A stretch of 64,000 bases of DNA from Glandiceps talaboti (GCF_964340395.1 NC_135563.1:19515651-19579650); one strand, 5' to 3'. Numbered from the stretch's first letter, positions 1 through 12,904 are shown. Notes: generated from the letters alone by a model not told the origin. Translations and numbers: made by a program.

Positions 1-2028
1 AGAAAATCACAAGACTCCCTCAATTCTATGCAAGACACAAATGATTGAAAATGAGAGTTGAGCACGCGAGAATGGAGAAAAACAGTAAGTTCATTGATGT
101 CTATTTAGATGTAGGGGAAGAAAATAGAAGAATTGTACAGAATTGATGTAGAGCAACGCGAGTGAATTCCAAAAGTGGAATATGATTTGGAGAAATGTAT
201 TTGTATGTAATTACTATTTATTCCATTGTCTTCATAGTTTGGTTATTTTCAAGTTAGTTTATTATTGTGCTCAAGGATTGAAACTGACCTTGGGTCATGC
301 TGTGTTATGCATTCCTTTCAATATTGTTCATTTCATTAATTCAAATAAACAGGCAGATCAGCTGATAACCAAATGGTTGTGTCTGAACTATTTACTTTTT
401 ATATGTGTAAACGTTTACAGTCATAACTTTGGTCAAGAGAGAGAGAGGGAGAGGGAGAGGGGATGAAATGAATGATTTGTTGTCCATATCAAATATGGCC
501 ACTTTAAGGTAATTGTCTCTATGAACTGAATTGCCTTTCTATAAAGTATGTACAGCTCTTGATATTCTGACCATGGAGTGGACTTTTGTGACAAAATGGG
601 CACCAGTTAATCAAAGTTTGCAAATGGTGAAAATAAATGTGTATACATGTATTATGTTTTGTGTGCAACAATTTTAAGTTGAAAATTAAATATTCAAGCA
701 CATTGAAGTATGAAACAGCCACATATATAGACAGATATATCACATGTAAATGTAATGTATTTGGACAAGGTTTTATTAGCAAAATTATCCCAAGTATTAC
801 AATGTTTGGTTTTGATATTGTGGAAAGAAATTATTATGCAAATACCCAAATTTCGGCATGATTGACAGCGGAGCCATACAATACTTCTGACATAAGTTGG
901 TAAAACAAAAGCTAACGATGACACCATTTCATAGTAAGTTCAGGTGACTACGCATCATAATTTAGAAATTGTGTATTTGGTCACATCTATCCATTCTTTG
1001 GTCCAATTAAAAAAAAAATAATGCTGAAAATAGAAAATCACTTCCTCCTGCACTATTTTGAGTTTGATAGAATAACTTGTCATACAAAAACACCTTAATA
1101 AATGTAGCTTATATCAACTTGGTGGATGCAAGAAATGGCATGATTTCTACCTAGATTGTCTATCTGATATCCGTTGTTTTTCTTTTATAAATGAATGAAG
1201 CAAATATCAAGCACACAAACACACACTTGAAGACATACACCCACACAAACATGGTTAGTAAGAATCTTGAGTATACAATGTATATTTGACTTTTAGTTAA
1301 CTACATGAGAGAAAGAAGGGTATCAGTGGCAAACTGAGTATTTCTCCATCATGAAATTTTGAGTTCAAGTGGCACAAACAGAGTTTATAAACCTTTTCCT
1401 CAAGTGAAAACTCTGACATAAAACCTTGATTAAACTATTCTTAGTGTAATGTTAATATCAATGCATGCCTTCTGTGACATAATAATTGCCTGCTGGCATT
1501 GTTAGAACAGTTGATTGCCTGGTATGGATTCCTCAACAATAACATACAATATTATGTCATTGCATGTTATATCTTAATACCAGGTTTGAGTTTAGTTAAT
1601 TGTGTAATTGATAGTTATTATGGATACATCAATAATAAGTAGAATACTGAGTGACATAAATACTCTGCATAAATTTCATTCAAAAATGCATAAACTCAAC
1701 TTGTGGCTTTTTAAAGTATCACTGGTTGCATTGAGTAAAACAATGATCTTATATACCAACCATTGTATTTTTTATTCATATAAATTAAACAATGCCCATG
1801 TCCATGTGGACAACACTATTTTGGATAATGTTGCAGATGCAATTGTAACAGAATTAAGTCTAACTATGAAATCAAAGTATTGTTAGCAGTTATAAAATAT
1901 ATTAAAATATTACATCATTAGTTTGCTGTCCACACAAACTCATTATCATTTCATATAATGATAAAAAAAAGAAAATCAACAACATTCTTCATTGCTTTGA
2001 ACCTTGTCATAGAAATTACAGCAGTGTA
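1..2028. other. gene-poor 3' flank of the MGST3-like gene
   Basis: No convincing exon was found on either strand. The stretch is AT-rich, with a short GA-rich run near 435-462. At about 484-507 there is a short stretch ending in TATGGCCACTTTAA, which matches the terminus of the long palindromic element at 25276-25619 and may be a relic of that family. The 3' UTR of the leftward MGST3-like gene probably occupies the right end, but no clear polyadenylation signal on the minus strand could be fixed. Confidence 0.5.
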
Positions 2029-5000
2029 TTAAATCCACTGTAATAGATTCAGTGCTAGCATGATACTCATACCCATCAAACCAAACAAGCCAAGATAACC
2101 ATAGGCACCTCTCAATCGTTTCTCTGGATCTGAGGAATAACAATAAAATTAAAAGATTGACTTTGTTGTTTCACCAAAAGAGTTATTTATTCACAAACTT
2201 AATAGCTGTCAGTGATTTGCTTAGATCATATTATGTGGTTTGGACTATTGACCCATGGTGACCTCAATTTGCATATAGGGGCACTAGTCGTGTTCTTTTT
2301 TCCCTAGGGCAATACTCATGTAGCATGGAAGTCTTATAGGGTGCTTTTATTTGCAAAGAATATGTGCCTGAGAATGATATGCGTTATAAAACACTTATTG
2401 CCTTGCCTTATTCGGGCACTAGTAGACATCATATTACCCCTCATGCTGCTATGTAGGAACTACTGAATTTCAGCATCTATTTCTCTGGGTTTTCAGTCTT
2501 GGGGGGAAAATAGTTGCCTCATAACAACCCTCATGGTAATAAACATCTACTAGTGCCCTCATAGCCAGGCAATAGGTGAATAGTATAACACCTTCACAGC
2601 TCATAACAGGTATCCAAAAGTAATTAAAAACTATATTGAAATGATTCAATAGCATTCTGTGGTAAGCCAGAAATCACTTGTTTCATAATTGGAACATTTT
2701 AACCTATGTTTTTATAACACAAGGACTCCCAGTATACATGTATTTCTTCATTCAGTCAAGGGCAGTACAAGTGTGCAAGCATAATTGATAAAACTGGGAA
2801 GAGTAACGAGGACTACTTGTGGACTACAAGTGCCTACAATTGTAGATATTTTGAGTCTTATTTTGAGGAATGATGTTGGTCAATGATGTGGGTGTGGGGT
2901 GTCATGATGTAGTGTGACATGGCCAGGGTATGGATTGCATATGTTTGTTTAAATGTGTTCACCTTGGCTTGTGTGTGTTATAATCACAAGGGACAGCACG
3001 CGTGTAACTGATCGATTGATCAATTACATGCTCGCTGTCCCCTGTGGTATAATGTTTTGATTACTACCTACCTCCTGTGTAGTAGCCATGTGCATAGGAG
3101 ATTCTGCTTGCACTCCAAACCAGGCCAGCTACTGCAGCACACAACTACAGACAAATGTTAATACATCAGATGCAATATAACATAAATGATATAATATGGT
3201 AATTAGTAATGTATGGCTGAAAATTTTAGGCAATACATTAATCAAATGCTGGATTTATTTTACGTGAATATGTATACTATCTTTTTTCCATAGAAAAAAA
3301 TTCTGCTACTGTACTTTACAAGTTGTCATAGTCTGTATTCATCTGTTGTCAACAACTGATTACAGTGGATTAACTGGATATGTTATTTACAACAAGTAGT
3401 GACTACTTTCCCCTTGCACTGTTCATCAAAATTAAAAGAGTGCCTGACACATCATAACTTGCCATTCTGCCAAACTGTTCTTATGCCCAATTAAATATAC
3501 TTACAGTATTACTTCCCAACTGCATGTAATTTGACTGGCAAATACTGCCTTGTCACTTGAATGTACCTGTTATATTTTAACAATTAATGATTATATTATT
3601 TCATTTCTTTCACTTTGCTTTCTACAAAGTGAATGAATTATTACACAGGATGTTTTGTGTCTACTCAAAACACTTCTGGCATCAACTTCTCTGAAATCGA
3701 AAAAGTAATTGTAGGTGATGCAAAATCATGAGTTGACTCTCCAGGACACATAGTTTATGAGAATGTCTACATTTCCTGGAATTGTGTTCCCTCTTTAATG
3801 ACATGGATGTGAGATTAAGACATGTTTAGTGTTTACTTACTGGATACTGCAGACCAGCAAGAATTTGAAAGACAAGATATACAGGGTATACCTCTAGCCT
3901 ACAAATAAAGTAAAGAACACAACAGTCAAACACCACTTATTTAGTAATATTTCCCATGTGATCATACCATCTTCAACTTCAAATTGTTTTCGTAGGAGGC
4001 AAGGCATACAAATATGTCATTTTCTGTGTACTGGTGATTTTGTGAAGAAAAAAACCCAGATTTGACGAGTGAGTAGTTGAATTGTGTTGTTTTGTATTAC
4101 CTTTTTGGTGCATCACAATGCAGGTAAGGAACATAGAATTCCCATTACAAACAATAGAAATTACAATCTGGCAACTTGGTATGTCATGAAATTAATGATC
4201 ATTTGATTTCTTCATCAAAACCATGACGTGAGCACTACATGCTACATAGTGTATTACACTGAGCAGTTTCCTTGTAAATTTCCATATGTTGCACCATAAT
4301 TTTGGTAGAGATTAATATTCAAAATACTTCTGGTAGATTTTACCTACTTATTGATAACTTACAACAAATACTAGTCAAAGAGAGAATGTAACTATCTATT
4401 GCCTGTGTAACTATTGCCTGATACTTACGTGTTTTGATGTGCACGCTGTACACAGTTGAACACCGGATCTTTGTCACTGTACATTTGAGGATACTATTGC
4501 ATGGAAGAGACAAAAAAGTGTATTAAGTTATTTATTTATTATTTATTTACTTATTTATTTACAAACCAACAGGTTGCCCCAATGACAAGCTTGTATTAAA
4601 AAAGATCTATGATTTTAACAACTATTTAGAGTACACAAATAGGACAGAGACAGTGATGACACTGCCAAAATGATTTAAAATAAGGATTTATGGTACATAC
4701 GCCATTCCTCAAAATTGCCAAATAGGTCTTGTTGTATCTGAAGACAGCCTAATGGTCTAGCAGCTAGACTAGATAACCAGTGTCTAATTTTGTAATGGGT
4801 ACTAGATAATTCAATGTTCTGACTATTATTCTTGATGGACTGTATGATGAGTCGTGTCATTCAGCTCTTACACTAGGGTTTGACTGATGTGTGAAGGCGC
4901 CCTGTCATAGTGTATCCTACAGACTAACATGTAACAATGTAACAGAGCAATTCAATTCTGACTGTTGTACCCCCTCCTCCAGTGAAGAGAGGGTCCCAAA

Positions 5001-5221
5001 TGTCCCTAATCCTGTCAGAGCCATTATCTTTACAACAACTTGACCCATAGAGGGTTCACTGTCAGACTCAAGTCCTGTTATTATTCATTGGTAAGCTGGA
5101 CTATATATGTTATGAGAAGTTCTCATAAAGCTTGTTGTACTGGCTAAACATTTCATAATACCAATACATGTATATGAATATGCATACCACAGTGGAGTGC
5201 TGCAAACAAATTATATATGTG

Positions 5222-5278
<57 letters not shown>

Positions 5279-6173
5279 CCGCGCACATGCGCATGGGAGA
5301 AGGGTGTTGATTCTCATTATCCCAAACAATAATTATGTACTTTGGGATGGGATGGAGAAGTTTTTCAAGATTGTTATGAATATAGTGAGCAAGGCCAGAT
5401 TCAGCTCAAGCTATAAACCTCTTCTTCTTGACAGGTTATGCTCCGACCATGGAGGCAGAAAGGACTCTACCTTCATGCTCAGGGCAAAGCCAATCCTACA
5501 GGTTGTCTGCTGACCAATCCCATATGTACACGTAGTAGTAGCACCCTTGCTGAGGTGGCACTTTTTCCTTTACAAAATGATACATTGGGTCATTGGCAAA
5601 GGTACAAAAAATGCAAATAAAGAAAGTTTTTTATAATAGAACAAATAATTCGTAGCGATGTTATTCACATATCAAATATCACGTACATGCTCTCTCAAAA
5701 GTCTAAGCAAGACTGCATGCCTCTGTGACCATCGATGTCCATGTTTTGTCACCAAACCATTTTTTCTGGGGGGGGGGGGCATTTGTGATGGGCTACCACA
5801 TACCGCTCGACGCAAAAAAAACAACCTCCCCACAGACAGTGACAGTTAGTCGGTTAATAAAATGATAATAGAAAATGGTGTATGCAATCAAAAAAACTCC
5901 ATGTGACGTGCAACGTTCTTACTACTAATATACAACACACCGAACGTGACACAGCAATATTCACTAACACCCTAGATGGCTCTTACATTCTAGCGGTAAC
6001 CAAAATGGCTGTAACATCATATACATGTATTGTAACTTATGTAAACATACCTTTACTTCGTACTTCTTCCGGGCTTTACCAACCTTCACACCCAAGTACG
6101 TGGTCATCACCCAACTTGCTAGTAAGGAAAATATCACATAGCCAAACTCTGGGTATACAGTAATGGTTGCCAT
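2029..6173 (-). CDS. MGST3: microsomal glutathione S-transferase 3-like (MAPEG family)
   Basis: MAPEG-family membrane enzyme; relatives conjugate glutathione or reduce lipid peroxides at the ER and outer mitochondrial membranes. Five coding exons on the minus strand: 6173-6051, 4493-4429, 3898-3841, 3144-3072, 2129-2029. All have GT/AG borders, phases match, and the sum is 420 bp (139 aa plus stop; human MGST3 is about 152 aa). Exon 1 gives the start MATITVYPEFGYV, a first membrane segment and GKARKKYEVK. Exon 2 gives YPQMYSDKDPVFNCVQRAHQ, which holds the MAPEG hallmark R-A-H-x-N. Exons 4-5 join as YYTGDPEKRLRGAYGYLG. These match MGST3 in order and spacing. The start was chosen because it lies directly before the first helix in the context AAAGATGGC. 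The C-terminus ends NLLQWI, without the cysteine-rich tail recalled for vertebrate MGST3. A damaged copy of exon 2 lies upstream at 8350-8665. Confidence 0.93.
2401..2576. repeat. foldback element in last MGST3 intron
   Basis: Two inverted arms of about 45 bp face each other: 2401-2443 contains GGGCACTAGTAGACATCATA and 2528-2576 contains the complement of GGGCACTAGTAGATGTTTAT. A spacer of about 85 bp separates them. It has the form of a short non-autonomous inverted-repeat transposon relic. No coding capacity. Confidence 0.6.
2979..3052. repeat. near-perfect hairpin with tiny loop
   Basis: The 74 bp read TTATAATCACAAGGGACAGC on the left and GCTGTCCCCTGTGGTATAA on the right, with further pairing inward to a TGATC/GATCA centre. 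A transcript of either strand would fold into one long stem with a loop of only a few bases. That is shorter than a usual pre-miRNA loop, so a miniature foldback element is the simpler reading. It lies inside an MGST3 intron about 20 bp left of exon 4. Confidence 0.55.
5217..5278. repeat. (GT)n microsatellite
   Basis: About 30 GT units with one TTTG interruption, inside the first MGST3 intron. No gene. Confidence 0.95.
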
Positions 6174-6450
6174 CTTTCCAAATATCGTTTCAACACCTGC
6201 TTGCAGATGCAGCCAGATAAAACATGTAGAGTGGGACTTTGATCGACCGAAGCGTTGTCCTTGCAACCTTTGACACGTTGTGGTCGATGACGATGTAAAC
6301 TTTTGTAAGAGCGCCACCGTGTGACAACCAAGCAATTTTTTCCCTGATGGGTCACGTGATGAACCAGGGACCACCGAACTTTTCCCATGCCTCTGAGCGA
6401 CAGTGCCATAAACGAGAGCCCCACGACTAGAACCTGGATAACCGAGACAA
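6174..6450 (-). promoter_or_regulatory. probable promoter and 5' UTR of MGST3-like gene
   Basis: The 280 bp upstream of the MGST3 start (minus-strand sense) are richer in CpG than the surrounding AT-rich DNA and contain a CACGTG-like GTCACGTGAT near 6352-6361. The start codon sits in GGAAAGATGGCAACC, close to the short-UTR initiator consensus in which an AAGATGGC core serves as both promoter element and start context. This is inference from composition and motif; no transcription start can be read directly. Confidence 0.45.
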
Positions 6451-6929
6451 TCGGTAAATCCTGAAAAGGATCCTGGATGGAAAGGTCACTGGAAAGTACA
6501 TTGATAATTTTACACAGTGCGCCACCAACGGCAGTGGTCAGTTTAGAGTGTGCACCACCGACGACATTTTTAAAAGAAAAGTATTGGGATAAACAATGCT
6601 CTTTTCCACATAGCATGCAAAAGCAATTAAACCAATTCAGTGAGCCTGATTATAATGTTTCATGTTGATATAAATACAGTAACGACAATACACAACCATC
6701 TTGTACAGTGTTTGCTCTTTATTTTCATATCAGGTATGTGTTGTCTTAGATGACTGAGCTACCAACATTCCAACAACTATATATTTGATACTATACGATG
6801 ATATACACAATATTTGACCCCATGCTGAAATGATGGGAGTATAGTTGTGTATATGATGATAGCATAGGTAGTGAGAATTAATGTCCAATTGCCAATTTTT
6901 TTTCATGATAAGGGTTAGACCATTCGATA

Positions 6930-8045
6930 TCCTGGGGGGGGGGGGGGGCTTGGAAGATTGGTGGAGAGTCATTATTTTTTTCCCACCTGCTTGCCTGAGA
7001 ATTATTTTTTTTCTCCTTCGCCTATGCTGGCAACTTTTTTTTTCCTTTGCTTCTTTGAGATATCCAATTTTTTTATGTCAATGTTGAACACCTACATTTG
7101 TTGCCACAATTTTCTGCTTGGTTTTCGCACAGGGTAATACAGAGAGTGAAAGATGCTGTTCTATCACACACAGATTTTATTTAGAAAACTACATATTTCA
7201 TACATGTTTGATTTTCAATTAAATAAACATCATTGACAGTTTTTATGCCATGGTATGATGACACACTGAAAATACAAATCGGAAACTTGATGGGTGAGCT
7301 CAGACTTTCAGATAGACCGGTCAGTTTCTCCAGCTTGGGGGGATGGGGGGGGGGGTGTCAGTGTTTTTTTCCCATTGGGCCAACAAAAAGTCACTGACCC
7401 CCGTGAATAAAGTTTCATAGCATCTGACAGCAAGCTGTAGAGGGAAGAGCTTTGAGACTGGGATATGTCTACCTCTTGTGTGAGTGTGTGTGAATGGGGG
7501 GGGGGGGGGTTCTAGGGGGTCTCCCCCTTGAAGCCCTAGATGATTTTTACTTCTAAAGGCAATGTTTAGGCTATTCACAGACACTTTCAGACAATAATTT
7601 GCAAGCTTTACAAGACAGCTCTAACAATTGTAAAAAGCAACTACACATGGTCGAAACATTTTTGAAATAAAGTTTCATAGCATCTTGACAGTAAGAGGTG
7701 GAGGGAAAAACTTTGATTTGAGGCTTGGACATGTCTACCTCTTATGGGGGTCCTAGGGGTTCTCCCCTAGAAGCTTTTCAAGTTTTTTACCAATTTTGGT
7801 GAATCTTATTGTTGGTTTAACGAATGAGTGGCCTCTGGGGTGATGGAGTCCAAGGGGTCCCCCCTGCCAAATCTGTAGTTTTTGGTTTCTATTTAGGCAA
7901 TTTTTAGGTTATTCATAGCCTCTGAGATATATATTGCCAAGCATCGAAAAGCTGTCTAGTTGCTCTTGCAAAAAAAATGCTGTCATGGTGGTTGAAATAA
8001 AAAAATTGTTGTAGGGTCCAAATTCCCCCCTCTGAAATGAAATGG
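6930..8045. repeat. G-tract-rich repeat region with two direct copies
   Basis: This stretch holds unusually long G homopolymers (about 6931-6948, 7336-7356, 7496-7511). Two direct copies of a unit of about 75 bp lie at 7406-7480 and 7672-7745, both beginning AAAGTTTCATAGCATCT and ending near ATGTCTACCTCTT. Each is followed by a TCTAGGGG-type stretch. A third, weaker relative lies near 7830-7940. The short open frames here are rich in homopolymer residues and are not credible genes. Confidence 0.7.
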
Positions 8046-8349
8046 TTTACCCCTTGGTTATTTCCCAACTACTAGCACCATAGCACCATACCATGTAGTT
8101 AATTTGTGTGCACTGTGAAGGCATTACATTAATGACAATGTTTCGATCTCATTGGTTCAGGTGAAGGTCAGAATATTAACTAATTCTAACCCCCGTAACC
8201 GATGTGGAACCGGTGGCAGTGATGTGATGCCAAATCACAAAATAATGAGTTGAAGTACAATGTGGCCTTCCCCTAATCCTACTTCCATTTATGACCCTCC
8301 AAGGAGAACCGATTTACTCAATTACCCACCCCCTATAATTACTGAAGTC

Positions 8350-8665
8350 CCCCTTACTCCTTATGATGTGCACGCTGTACACATTGAACACCGGATCTTT
8401 GTCACTGTACATTTGAGGATATTATTGCATGGAAGAGACAAAAAGTGAATTAAGGTATTTATTTATTTATTTATTTATTTATTTACAAAATTTACAAACC
8501 AACATTTTGCCTCAAATTATGACAAACTTGTAAAAAGATCTATCTACAACTATTTACAGTACACAAGTGGGACAGCGACAGTGATAACACTGCCAAAATA
8601 TGTTAAAATAATTCCTATAAAAAAACAATCAAAACTGCCAAATAGGTCTTGTACCAGCAGAAGAT
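8350..8665 (-). pseudogene. decayed duplicate of MGST3 exon 2 with flanking intron
   Basis: About 310 bp here match 4420-4745 in the same orientation. The match covers the second MGST3 coding exon (copy at about 8364-8421), the following run of ATTT units and the stretch ending CTGCCAAATAGGTCTTGT. The exon copy is broken. On the minus strand the acceptor AG reads AA (CAATAATATCC against CAATAGTATCC). One base is missing in the middle (CTGTACACATTGAAC against CTGTACACAGTTGAAC on the plus strand). The bases beside the donor are changed. It lies upstream of exon 1 of the intact gene, so it cannot be a normal alternative internal exon of that model. Confidence 0.85.
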
Positions 8666-8696
8666 AGCCCAAAATGGGAAGGTCTCATGCTAGTGG

Positions 8697-8860
8697 TTCA
8701 GGAGTGTAACCCCTTAACTTACCGTTAAAAAGTACATCCGGGGCATGTTCATGACGAGCTTCCCGGAAATAAGAATGGCGAAAATAAAGTGTGAGGAAAT
8801 TGGTGTTTAAAAAGTATGTTGGGTTAGTTTTTTATGGAGCATAAAAACAAAAAGGTGAGT
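8697..8860. promoter_or_regulatory. candidate promoter and untranslated first exon
   Basis: This short stretch stands out as CpG-containing. It has an ETS-like CCGGAA at about 8764-8769, an AAGAATGGCG (YY1-like) at about 8772-8781, and a consensus donor AAAAAG|GTGAGT on the plus strand at about 8854/8855. On the minus strand there is a donor ACG|GTAAGT near 8727, so transcription could leave in both directions. A plus-strand exon ending at 8854 would be positioned to splice to the SH3BP2 start exon, whose acceptor is at 17590-17591. This is inference only. Confidence 0.3.
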
Positions 8861-9495
8861 AATGCGTCATATTATATCATAGCAAGAAAATGACGAACTC
8901 AGAAATATACCTTCGACGGATTAGTGTAGAATTTTGAAAACTTATGCGTGTTGTCAACGCTGTCGTTAACCAGGCAGGAAAAAATATATCTGTTCTCTAA
9001 AAGTTGACAGACAAATTCACTAATTTGAGCTCCATTATTTTCGTCCCTTTGTGCTGCATATTTATGACTGGCAATCAGAATCGAACCATGGCCATCTGTA
9101 ACTATACAATGACATTGTGTATGACAGTACTTGCGTCTGTTCGACCGTGACCTTCCAAACTTCGTTTACTTCCTTGTGTTGTAAAGTTGTGACACCTGTG
9201 TGACCCAAAGCTTCTATATATGTACATATGATAAAGATGGTTGTCGTTTACTGTACTCAAGGACCAATAGCGCTGCAATTTAGCAATACTCTTGCGATTG
9301 CTTGACGAGGGGGGATGCCAATGGTTCCTCTATAATTGTCAAACAACAACCCAAAGTCCATATGATGGACTTTTAACAACTTACATGTAAAATACATTAT
9401 TTTACTGTTATTGCATTGTTATAATATAAGAATTCTGAACAACATAACTCTCTCGTCATGTATGAGCTCACTCTTGATAAAATGGAAATATTCTA

Positions 9496-9632
9496 AAACA
9501 TAGGTGTAATGCAAACAAATTCTATAAAAACGCAATTAAACCCAAACATAGGTGTAATGCAAACAAATTCTATAAAAACGCAATTAAACCCAAACATAGG
9601 TGTAATGCAAACAAATTCTATAAAAACACAAA
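9496..9632. repeat. 48-bp tandem repeat, about 2.8 copies
   Basis: The unit starting ACATAGGTGTAATGCAAACA begins at about 9498, 9546 and 9594. The copies are virtually identical, which indicates a recent duplication. Confidence 0.9.
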
Positions 9633-10460
9633 TATTGCTTTCACAAAAAAAACAAAAACAATAACAACATACACTGAACAGTAGGTGTTCCTTTGAGCTC
9701 CCTTGTGAAACAGATATTGACAGTCACTGTAGTGGTATAGTATCAGGAGAATCCAGCCAGTAATGACAAGTATGTTTGGTACATTAGCTCAAGATGAATG
9801 TCACAAGCATGAACTAAGAAAGTTTTGAAGATGGTAAATGAATTATGGTAAATTGATGGTATCAGAATTGTACAGTATATACACTCAGAACATTAAATAG
9901 TAGTTACATAGCAATACACTGATAGAGAAAGCATGGGTTAAGATTCAATGTATATGTGGTCTTTGGAAAGACAGTTTCACCTGAAGTGACAAATACACTG
10001 TATAAATGTACACTTGATATAGCTATTTAGATAGATTCTACTCATGTAGATTCTGGATTGGTCAGATTTATACATAATTAATACTATAGTATTCAGGCAT
10101 AATCCCATTACAGTTGACTGAGTTCTCCTACTGGCTCAGTTTGCAACTGGTTGCATGAGTTTTTTTTTGTATTCAGTGGTATGAGCTGAAGATTTTATGT
10201 ACTATGTAGGTATACCCTAGACTGTAACACGCATTTTGTTAATCAAAATTACTGCTTGCACTTGTAGATGGAGTAAGTTGGGACTCAATTTTAAGTGTCC
10301 CATGCCTTTTTCATCCTGTGAAGAACTGTACACAAAACTAGAATCAATGCCAGTACTGTGCTTGCTTGCCTAATATCAAAGAGCTAAGTAATATAAATAA
10401 ACAAACAACAACCATATACCTATGTAAAGATCCAATAGATCCAAATTATTCTTTCTTACT

Positions 10461-10572
10461 CTGTATCTGTATCTGTATCTGTATCTGTATCTGTATCTGT
10501 ATCTGTATCTGTATCTGTATCTGTATCTGTATCTGTATCTGTATCTGTATCTGTATCTGTATCTGTGTCTGT
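10461..10572. repeat. (CTGTAT)n hexanucleotide array
   Basis: About 18 near-perfect CTGTAT units. Because the unit length is divisible by three, all frames stay open through it and create spurious repetitive peptides. Confidence 0.95.
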
Positions 10573-12636
10573 ATACATCTGCAGTAAATGAGTACAAAAA
10601 GCAGCTGTAAATGTCTGACCAGGTTTTGAATTCAGGAAATCAGGAATTTCAAAACACAATTGATTTTAACACTGACAACAAACAATGTCAAATAGGCTCA
10701 TATAACAATTCAAGCACATAAACAAAAACAATAGTTGTATTTACATGTTTGAATTACAGTAGGAATGATGTTGGTTGGTGTTTGACTCATGGGACATTAC
10801 ATTTTTGACACAAAGCTAGACAAATTTAACTGTAAACTAACAATAACAGAGACACAACACACACAGCGAATCACATTGAAAAGTGATGAGCATTACTATC
10901 TGTGTTTACAGTGCAGTAGAAACAGGCTTCTGAAATACCATAGCAACTCATGTGCATGCTTTTCATTTGAATTATAGGCAAGATGAATACATTATTTTGA
11001 TGGCATAAATTTCGGATGCACTTAAAAGTTGACATTGACATCAGAATCATAGAGAAAATGCACATGCATTAACCTGTCCACAATATATATGTAAATTTTA
11101 TTCATATTTCATTTCACAAATCAATATAAATATAATACTAAATCATGTATGAGTTTTATGGAAGTATTTTAACATTTAGATAAAATAGCCTCTCAAGTTG
11201 GGCATGCCCACTAAAGTGTGGGTAAATAAACTCACAAAGAAGAAGGGTTATTCTGAAAACATTTTACTTTTTGTAAACTTATTTGTAAGGACCTTTGTAC
11301 TTTATTGTAGTGTATTTTATCATATTGTATATCTTGTTCAGCCATGATAATACCGTATTTCATTTTGCAAATACATGTGTCTATAGCTTGGTCCTTGAAG
11401 TTTCAATGTACAGAATGCTGATTGACACACAAATGGAATAGAATATGCTAGTAAGACTAGACCCCTACGCCTCCTTTCATGGTATAATAATGTCACAAAG
11501 GTCATTGTTGAAGAGCTACATGTATAACCTGTTGAAACAATGACTCTCTAAAATTGAATCTATTTCAGTTCTAATTAATTAATTAATCATATTTATTGAT
11601 ATGAATTAAAATATTAAATATGGACTCACACAAAGGTGTTGCTCAAGAAATTGTACAAGGAATGTATACAATTGAAAAATGAGAAATATACTATGGAGTG
11701 TTATTACAGTTGGTGGATATTCTAGGTCAAAGGTCATATTGAAACTCCATAAATCACTTCTCTATTTTAAGTACTTCATATTATTCTCTGAACTGTAAGA
11801 TGTGTCAATGTCGTTCTGTTCTCTTTTGACACAGCATATATACAATATAAGACTTTTTGGTTCTTTTGGAAGAGAACAAAGTTGCAGCCAGTTTGAGAAT
11901 CTGGCTATATACATGTATGTGTGAAATCCATGAAAATAATATTATTACATGGAAGTGAAGTTCCCCTTATGATGTGTGTATACCAGATTGACAATATAGG
12001 TGGAGTCATTGTACAGAGTTCAGTGGTATATGGTATAGTACAGGGTGTGCACATTTGTTGGAAAATGCAACAGAATGTGGAATAACTTACTGTATTCACC
12101 AGTTTATGACTGGGGAAGAAATATAGTGTTTTCATGCTAATAGCGTAGTCGATGATGCTTCCAGAAATTAAGAACAAAAATTCAAATCAGAATAAGTACA
12201 GTTATAAACAAGACTAAAGATTGTGGTAGTCACACTGTTATAGCATTAGTCTGTAAATTCATACAGCTTATTGTTTCACTGTACTAGTCTGCAAGATACA
12301 CACGATGCATCATTCCACCTTATCAACTACCCTAGATCTTTTCTACTCTGTGGCACTCAGACTGTGCTGTTAAATAATGCAGTCATAAAGAGAGAGCTGT
12401 ACAACAGAAGTATTTTCCAGTCTAGAGTTCCATGTGCATAATCTGATTAAACTAACTGTTTCTATAAATATGCAGTAATACAGATAAGAAATATCTAATG
12501 CAGTATGTCATTTCGAAGCTTGAAAAATAATGATAAATCTTTTTAAAAAGATAAAATTTACACTAGTTTTGATAAACTAAAGTTATCTTTGTATATCAGT
12601 TTCATCTCATACACCTGTAAAGCATATAATATGAGG

Positions 12637-12780
12637 TTATTACTTGTTACCATGTCTTCATTCATCACATCGCCATGAGTGATGTTGAAAGAAGTTGTAA
12701 AATGAATGTCACATTGCAGAAATGACATGAATGGTGATGTGATGAACGAAGAGGTGATATCAGGTAATAACCGATTTATC
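12637..12780. repeat. imperfect palindrome
   Basis: A left arm around 12637-12677 (TTACCATGTCTTCATTCATC) pairs imperfectly with a right arm around 12727-12775 (GGTGATGTGATGAACGAAGA). This is consistent with an old foldback element. No gene. Confidence 0.4.
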
Positions 12781-12904
12781 ATATGCTGATGCCCCAAAAT
12801 TCAAAAAGAATTTAAAAAATTAGGAGAGCACAGTCTGCTATGGACTTCTTGCATCACATGACTTTATTGTCAGGTGACACTCATGTGCACATACATGTAC
12901 ATGA

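Noticed and set aside
1608-1886. 92-codon frame in the left flank
   Set aside because: Composition is that of surrounding AT-rich DNA; no domain, no splice context.
5964-6616. Minus-strand frames of 136 and 160 codons
   Set aside because: Only 6051-6173 is real coding sequence (MGST3 exon 1); the rest is upstream flank or the wrong frame.
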